NCBI GenBank assembly: GCA_964615765.1
Contig: CAZTQN010000014.1
Location: 1 to 64,000 of the forward strand
DNA length: 64,000 nt
Source: CAZTQN01 sp964615765
GTDB taxonomy: Bacteria; Planctomycetota; Phycisphaerae; Phycisphaerales; UBA1924
Direction: 5' to 3'
In this document: in pieces, positions 59,579-64,000 of the stretch
Layout of the letters: every line of letters begins with the position of its first letter
Numbering within the stretch: the first letter of the stretch is position 1
Position numbers and translations under genes: made by a program
Notes under the pieces: generated by a model
Database searches by the model: none
What the model saw: only the letters and a program-made list of their open reading frames with translations
Told to the model about the DNA's origin: nothing

Positions 59579-60262
59579 ATGACCGCACGCACGCGACAGT
59601 TCACGAGATACCTGCCCGCGCTCGCCGGCGCGGCGCTCGCGCTGGCGAGCCTTTCGCTGGCCGGGTGCACGCTGGGGGCGCTGATCGGCGGGATGGCCGC
59701 GAACGCGGAACGCTCCGGCTCGAAGACCGTCAAGGCCAAGTACACCGGCCTGACGGACAAGAGCTTCGCGGTCGTGATCGCCGCCGACCGGTCGATCCTT
59801 GGCGAGGTGCCGGACCTGGTGTCGATCCTGACGCGCGAGATCTCGCGGCGGATCGCCGACAACGCCGGCGCCAGCGGGATGGTTCCGGCGGATGATGTGC
59901 TGCGGTTCCAGTTCCAGCGGCCCGCGTGGGTGGCGATGTCGCCGACGCAGCTCGCGAAGGAGCTCGAGGTCGATCGGCTGATCTTCATCGACCTGCAGGA
60001 CTTTGCGCTGACGGACCCCGGCAACCCGTACATCTGGGCCGGCTCGGCGTCGGGCGTGCTCAACGTGCTCGAGGTCGAGAAAACCGTGAACGGGGAGTTC
60101 GGGTATCGCGAGCCGATCTCGGTCGCGTTCCCGGACAACGAGGGCCTGGGGCCGGACCAGATTCCGCGGCAGACCGTCACGCTGGAGCTGATGCGCCGGT
60201 TTGTGAATCGGGCGAGCTGGATCTTCTACGAGCACGAGGAACCGAATGCCATCAAGTATTGA
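59579..60262 (+). CDS. Lipoprotein
   Basis: 227 residues. Lipobox SLAGCTLGALIGG (Cys about 30). The mature part is alpha/beta (FAVVIAADRSILGEVPDLV; LAKELEVDRLIFIDLQDF; TVTLELMRRFVNRASWIFYE), with a domain also seen in the next gene. No family recognised. It overlaps the next lipoprotein gene by 17 bases; the two probably act together at the outer membrane. Confidence 0.82.
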   Translation: MTARTRQFTRYLPALAGAALALASLSLAGCTLGALIGGMAANAERSGSKTVKAKYTGLTDKSFAVVIAADRSILGEVPDLVSILTREISRRIADNAGASGMVPADDVLRFQFQRPAWVAMSPTQLAKELEVDRLIFIDLQDFALTDPGNPYIWAGSASGVLNVLEVEKTVNGEFGYREPISVAFPDNEGLGPDQIPRQTVTLELMRRFVNRASWIFYEHEEPNAIKY

Positions 60263-60935
60263 GCGGATCGCACGCCGCGCTGTGTGCTGCGCGGGAATCG
60301 CCGCCGGCGCCGTGGCGCTGGCCGCCATGGGCGGGTGCAACATCGTCGGGCCGATGGGGTTCCTCGTCGGCGGTGAGGAAAAAGTCGACGCGCAGTATCG
60401 CCTGCCGGCCGATCGGCCCGCGGTGGTGTTTGTAGACGATCGGTCGAGCGTGCTGCCGTCGCGTGCGGCGCGGTCGCGCGTGGCCCAGGCGGCGGAGCAG
60501 ACGCTGCTCTCCGGCGGGGCCGCGGGCAAGAGCGACATCATCTCTTCCGAGGCGATCAGCCCCGTGCTGGGCGCCGAGCGCTTCGCCCGGCCGACGGGCA
60601 TCGCGGAAGTTGGCACGGCCGTCGGCGCCAAGACGGTGGTGTACGCGACGATCGACCGGTTTGCGCTCTCGCCCGATGGTGCGGAGTTTTCGCCGACGGC
60701 GACGGCGCGCGTGAAGGTTGTTGACGCCGAGACCAAGCAGCGGTTGTTCCCGGATGCGCCGGAAGAGTGGTACACGCTTTCGTTCACCATGCCCGTGCGT
60801 CAGGGGGACGTGCCCAAGACCGACGCCGAGCGGGCCCGCGCCGAGGCGGAACTGGCCGACCGTCTGGGTGTGATGATCGGGCGCATCTTCGTGAAGCACG
60901 ACCGGCGCGACCCCAACCCGCGCATCGGGCAATGA
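60246..60935 (+). CDS. Lipoprotein, probable partner of the preceding one
   Basis: 229 residues. Lipobox AMGGCNIVGP (Cys about 31). The mature part starts PAVVFVDDRSSVLPSRAARS and includes GAKTVVYATIDRF and ARVKVVDAETKQRLFP, similar in layout to the upstream lipoprotein, though function is unknown. The start overlaps the upstream gene and the stop overlaps the next start (ATGA), so three genes are coupled. Confidence 0.82.
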   Translation: MPSSIERIARRAVCCAGIAAGAVALAAMGGCNIVGPMGFLVGGEEKVDAQYRLPADRPAVVFVDDRSSVLPSRAARSRVAQAAEQTLLSGGAAGKSDIISSEAISPVLGAERFARPTGIAEVGTAVGAKTVVYATIDRFALSPDGAEFSPTATARVKVVDAETKQRLFPDAPEEWYTLSFTMPVRQGDVPKTDAERARAEAELADRLGVMIGRIFVKHDRRDPNPRIGQ

Positions 60936-62164
60936 GCGACGCCGCGTCCCACCCGGCCGTGCTGCACCTGGTCTCGCCCGCAACATGCGGGGACGAGGCG
61001 GTGATGATGTGCGCGGCGGTGATGCGGTCGTGCCCAACGGTGCGGCAACGGGTGGTGATCCTGGGCAGCCGCGGACAGGCACGCCGCGCTCGGAGCATGG
61101 GGTTGGCGGTGGAGGAACATCTGGGCGTGTCCGACGGGCGCCCGCAGGCGGCGTGGCGCAGCGTGGCGCGCGTGCTGGGCGCGTGGGCAAAGGCGGGGCG
61201 TCCGTTTCATCTCGTGCACGCGTGGTGCGGGGCGACGCTTCGGGCGGCCCGCCTGGCGGCCCCCGGCACGCCGCGGGTCGCGACGTTCGCGTGGGCGCCG
61301 TCGATCGAGGCCCACGGGTCCGCGTGGAGTGAGCCGCTCGGCGCGCTGCGCGGAGCGCTGTTTCCGGCGAGCCCGCACGAGGCGCTCGCGGTGTTCAACG
61401 ACGACGACCGGCCGGCGGTCGAGCGGTTCAACGACGCCTGCGGGACCAGCCGCGGGGTGCGGTTCGATGTCGCGAGCGCGCGTGTGCGCCGGCTGGATGT
61501 TCCGCGAGCGCTGGCGCCGCTGCCGCCTCGCGGCGTGAGCCGGGCGGAACTGGGCCTAAGCCCGGAGGATCGGGCGGTGCTGCTGGTGAGTGCGGAGCCG
61601 TCGCGTGCCGACGGGCTGGGCTTCGCGTTCGCGACAGGCTTGATCTATCTCTTAGGGCATCGCGTGGTCGGGCTGATGACGCGCGACACGGCGGACGTGC
61701 GCCGGGCGGCGCGGTTTGTTCGTCTGCACGGGCGGCGCTGGGGCGTGGTCGTGTCCGATGCGCCGGTGGCGACGCTGCTCGCGGCGAGCGATGCCGTGGT
61801 GTTTGATCCGGGCAAAGAAGACAGCACGCCAGGGCCGGTGCTGTGCCACCTGGCCCACGCGGCGGGGGTGCGGATCGTCACGCCGCTGGCGGAGGGCGAC
61901 GCGGGTAGGCGGGCGGGGCTGCATCCGGTCTGCCTGCCGGTCGTGCGGAAGTCGTCGGCGATCGCGGCGGGCGTGGCGACGGCGCTGGCGGAGCCGATGC
62001 CGACGGCGCTGCGGGCGCCCGGCGGGGATCATCACGATGTCGCGGGCGGGGCGGGGCACGACATCCCGGCGCTGTGGGCGGAGATGCTGGGGCGTGCGAC
62101 GACGCCGCGGCCGCTGCCTGTGCCGGCGATCGCCACGCATTCGCCGATGGTGCAGCCGGCATGA
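60932..62164 (+). CDS. Glycosyltransferase-like (GT-B) protein
   Basis: 410 residues. The second half resembles the nucleotide-sugar-binding half of GT4-type enzymes (AVLLVSAEPSRADGLGFAFA; VATLLAASDAVVFDPGKEDS; GPVLCHLAHAAGVRIVTPL, the usual 'acceptor/Glu then AxAxGxxVV' layout). The first half has the LHLVSPATCGDEAVMMCAAV opening of a Rossmann-like domain. The sugar and acceptor are unknown. No membrane helix. Translationally coupled both upstream and downstream. Confidence 0.65.
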   Translation: MSDAASHPAVLHLVSPATCGDEAVMMCAAVMRSCPTVRQRVVILGSRGQARRARSMGLAVEEHLGVSDGRPQAAWRSVARVLGAWAKAGRPFHLVHAWCGATLRAARLAAPGTPRVATFAWAPSIEAHGSAWSEPLGALRGALFPASPHEALAVFNDDDRPAVERFNDACGTSRGVRFDVASARVRRLDVPRALAPLPPRGVSRAELGLSPEDRAVLLVSAEPSRADGLGFAFATGLIYLLGHRVVGLMTRDTADVRRAARFVRLHGRRWGVVVSDAPVATLLAASDAVVFDPGKEDSTPGPVLCHLAHAAGVRIVTPLAEGDAGRRAGLHPVCLPVVRKSSAIAAGVATALAEPMPTALRAPGGDHHDVAGGAGHDIPALWAEMLGRATTPRPLPVPAIATHSPMVQPA

Positions 62165-62715
62165 CGGCACCGCGTTCGCCATCACCGCAGCCCGAGCCCG
62201 GGCGACCGCCGCTGGCCCATGTGCGGCGCGTGATGTTCGTGTGTCTGGGCAACATCTGCCGCTCGCCGCTGGCGCAGGGGGTGTTCGAGCATCTGGCGGT
62301 CGCCCGCGATGTCCGCGACGATCTCACCATCGCTTCGTGCGGGACGGGGCACTGGCACGTGGGCGACCCGCCGGACCATCGCTCGATCGCCGTCGCCAGG
62401 GCGCACGGCGTGCACCTGCGCTCGCGCGGGCGGCAGCTCGACGCGTCGTGCGACTTCACCGCGTTCGATCTGCTGGTGCCGATGGACCGGTCGAACATGC
62501 GCAACCTGCTCGCGGCGGGGTGCCCGAAGGATCGGGCCCGGCTGCTGCTGGAGTTCGCGCCGCCCGCCGCGCTGGTCGAGCATCCCGAGGCGGCGCGAAC
62601 GCTGGAAGTGCCGGACCCGTACCATGGCACGCCGGCCGACTTCGAGCGGGTGTACCGCCTGGTCCACGCGGGCGCGGAGGGATTGCTGGATGCGATCGTC
62701 GGACCGTCGGCCTGA
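62161..62715 (+). CDS. Low-molecular-weight protein-tyrosine phosphatase
   Basis: 184 residues. P-loop VCLGNICRSP (C28, R34) and general-acid Asp in VPDPYHG near residue 155 are intact. An N-terminal Pro-rich stretch of about 22 residues precedes the fold. Such enzymes often dephosphorylate BY-kinases in polysaccharide export; the glycosyltransferase-like neighbour fits but no BY-kinase is in view. The start overlaps the upstream stop. Confidence 0.93.
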   Translation: MTAPRSPSPQPEPGRPPLAHVRRVMFVCLGNICRSPLAQGVFEHLAVARDVRDDLTIASCGTGHWHVGDPPDHRSIAVARAHGVHLRSRGRQLDASCDFTAFDLLVPMDRSNMRNLLAAGCPKDRARLLLEFAPPAALVEHPEAARTLEVPDPYHGTPADFERVYRLVHAGAEGLLDAIVGPSA

Positions 62716-63508
62716 GCCCGCACGCCCGCCTGCCTTCACACTGATCGAACTGCTGGTCGTCATCGCGATCATCGCGCTGCTCATCGGCATCCTGCTGCCC
62801 GCGCTCGGTGCCGCGCGCCAGTCGGCACGCACCACCGCTTGCGGCGCACGCCTGCAGCAGCTCGGCGTCGCGCTGGCCGCGTACACGCTCGACTTCGACC
62901 GCACGCTGCCGCAGTTCACCGTCGACGTCGGCGGGCAGCAGGTCATCATCGGCACGCTGTTCGGCGGCAAGAAGGGCACGCTGCCGGCTTTCGGGATCAA
63001 CGAGGTCGGCGCCGAGCGTCGCCCGCTGAACCCGTACGTTCTCAACGGGCTGACGCCGCCGCCCGATGCGTCGGACGAGCCGTTCGAGGTCGAGGTGTTC
63101 CGCTCGCCGTGCGACCGCGGCGGGCTGGTGCCGTTCGTCGGACGCGTCAAGTCGATGTACGACCTGCTGGGCAGCAGCTACACGCTCAACGATCGCGCGC
63201 TGAAACTCACACCCGGCGAGGCCGAGCGGGCCACGCTGGTGCCCAACACCGGCGGACGCATGCCCGAGGTCGTCAACCCGTCCAAGACCTGGGTCATCGG
63301 CGGGCACAGCGTGTACAACGCCGACGAAGGCGGCGACCGCGAGCACCGCTGGTACGGCCCCGCCGACTCGCAAGAAGCCGTCCGCGCCAATCTGCTGTTC
63401 GTCGACGCGCACGTCGGCATGGGGCTGCGCGTGCCGCGTCAGCCGTCCAACACCACGCCCGAGTACACCTTCCTGCCGTCGCCCGACTGGTTTGACCTGA
63501 ACCCGTGA
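62690..63508 (+). CDS. Type II secretion/pseudopilin-like protein with prepilin signal
   Basis: 272 residues from ATG 62690, which overlaps the phosphatase gene and has GGAGG nine bases upstream. A prepilin peptidase site and helix (AFTLIELLVVIAIIALLIG) is followed by the planctomycete DUF1559-like head: LPALGAARQSARTTACGARL...LGVALAAYTLDF, and near the end NLLFVDAHVGMGLR. Exported and assembled by a type II/IV pilus-like system; the role is unknown. Large families of these are typical of planctomycetes. Confidence 0.88.
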   Translation: MRSSDRRPEPARPPAFTLIELLVVIAIIALLIGILLPALGAARQSARTTACGARLQQLGVALAAYTLDFDRTLPQFTVDVGGQQVIIGTLFGGKKGTLPAFGINEVGAERRPLNPYVLNGLTPPPDASDEPFEVEVFRSPCDRGGLVPFVGRVKSMYDLLGSSYTLNDRALKLTPGEAERATLVPNTGGRMPEVVNPSKTWVIGGHSVYNADEGGDREHRWYGPADSQEAVRANLLFVDAHVGMGLRVPRQPSNTTPEYTFLPSPDWFDLNP

Positions 63509-63514
63509 GCGCCG

Positions 63515-64000
63515 TTACCGCCCGCGTCGCGGCTGGTCTTTCTGCTCCGTCGTCTTCTTGTCCTTCCCGCCGATGGGCGTGGTAATCGACGAGAAGCGGA
63601 GGTACTGCGTCGCGGCCTGCGTCTCGGGCACGGTGAGCCAGCCCCAGAACGCCGCGGCGCCGTGGGCGACCACCGTTGTCGGCGGGTGGAAGTGGAACGC
63701 GAACGGCATCACGTCGTCGAGTTCGTCGTGCGTGCCGAAGTACTTCCACGGACGATCAAGCGGCTGAGCCCGGCTGGAGAATCGGCGGATCGACTTGGGA
63801 TCGACCGGCACCCAGACTTCGCGCTGCGCGTCCGCGTCGTACAGACAGAACTCCGTCCACGAGCGGAGGTTCGGGCCGCTGGCCTTGTCGAACGCGCCGC
63901 CCGGCCCTCCCGCGGTCCCGCTGCTTTTGTCCTGGTGCCCGATGACGACGCGCGCGGGCAGGCCCGCGGCCCGGTAGACAGCCGTGAGCGCCGCCGCGAT
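63515..64000 (-). CDS. Transglutaminase-like domain protein, C-terminal part (5' truncated by window edge)
   Basis: The frame is open to the end of the window, so the gene begins beyond base 64000. The visible 161 residues begin IAAALTAVYRAAGLPARVVI, then RSWTEFCLYDADAQREVWVP and VDPKSIRRFS, matching the transglutaminase-like fold after its nucleophile Cys. The usual catalytic His (HAWVE) is replaced by Ser (RSWTE), while the Asp in PVDP is kept, so this copy may be inactive or use another residue. The C-terminus is Lys/Gln/Arg-rich. The Cys-containing half is outside the window. Confidence 0.8.
   Translation of the reverse strand: MAAALTAVYRAAGLPARVVIGHQDKSSGTAGGPGGAFDKASGPNLRSWTEFCLYDADAQREVWVPVDPKSIRRFSSRAQPLDRPWKYFGTHDELDDVMPFAFHFHPPTTVVAHGAAAFWGWLTVPETQAATQYLRFSSITTPIGGKDKKTTEQKDQPRRGR

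Noticed and set aside
1..64000. CRISPR array, insertion sequence, prophage or rRNA operon
   Set aside because: I saw no regularly spaced direct repeats with unique spacers, no transposase or integrase motifs, no phage structural genes and no rRNA sequence.

Overview
This window is GC-rich and densely coded. It probably belongs to a planctomycete of the Phycisphaerae/Phycisphaerales type. The evidence is three secreted proteins that end in a paired Cys-bounded 'VQDIFDFLAAYF' dockerin-like tail (the GC-type dockerin anchor known from that group), two proteins ending in a short hydrophobic helix plus an Arg cluster (PEP-CTERM-like), transmembrane Ser/Thr kinases with TPR tails beside ECF sigma factors, and no insertion sequences or phage genes. 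This assignment is inference; there is no rRNA in the window.

Layout. 1-1399 is the 3' part of a membrane Ser/Thr kinase/TPR gene. 1437-8233 is a complete-looking histidine operon: promoter, a 19-codon leader peptide with six consecutive His codons, an intrinsic attenuator, then hisG-hisC-hisB-hisH-hisF-hisA/I/E-hisD with overlapping start and stop codons. One polypeptide carries HisA, HisI and HisE. Only histidinol-phosphate phosphatase is missing.

8334-15235 is an RNA-repair locus and the most interesting part. It has rtcR (sigma-54 activator with a CARF-like sensor), a near-consensus sigma-54 promoter, a Ro60/Rsr protein (TROVE + vWA), an 800-base non-coding stretch, rtcB (3'-5' RNA ligase) and rtcA (RNA cyclase). 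The non-coding stretch folds on paper into four Y RNAs sharing one conserved Ro-binding motif. Three carry a TPsiC arm; two of these are full YrlA-like, circularly permuted tRNA mimics with a closed acceptor stem. An intact tRNA-Arg(ACG) gene lies between them.

15245-22277 holds an unknown gene and the three GC-dockerin proteins (a repeat/Ig protein, an FGE-sulfatase-fold protein and an astacin protease; the last two are translationally coupled). 22370-25236 are small unknown genes. 25361-32598 is a minus-strand sugar/polyol operon: SDR, MIP channel, GMC oxidoreductase, two-domain VOC protein, GH63-like glucosidase. 33051-39242 holds two PEP-CTERM-like proteins, a GNAT enzyme, a 21-bp tandem repeat, and a kinase divergent from an ECF sigma factor. 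39357-43331 holds a GIY-YIG protein, tRNA-Gly(CCC), cystathionine beta-synthase, and an ECF sigma/anti-sigma pair. 43434-52106 is a minus-strand efflux cluster: two TetR regulators, three paralogous permeases, an ABC ATPase, a membrane-fusion protein and a TolC-like lipoprotein. 52207-64000 holds a large membrane protein, secreted proteins and lipoproteins, a sigma factor, an EAL-CBS-degenerate GGDEF protein, a DUF2752 protein, a glycosyltransferase-like protein, a low-molecular-weight tyrosine phosphatase, a pseudopilin-like protein and the 3' part of a transglutaminase-like gene.

All folds, promoters and repeats were found by eye; no search or folding program was run.
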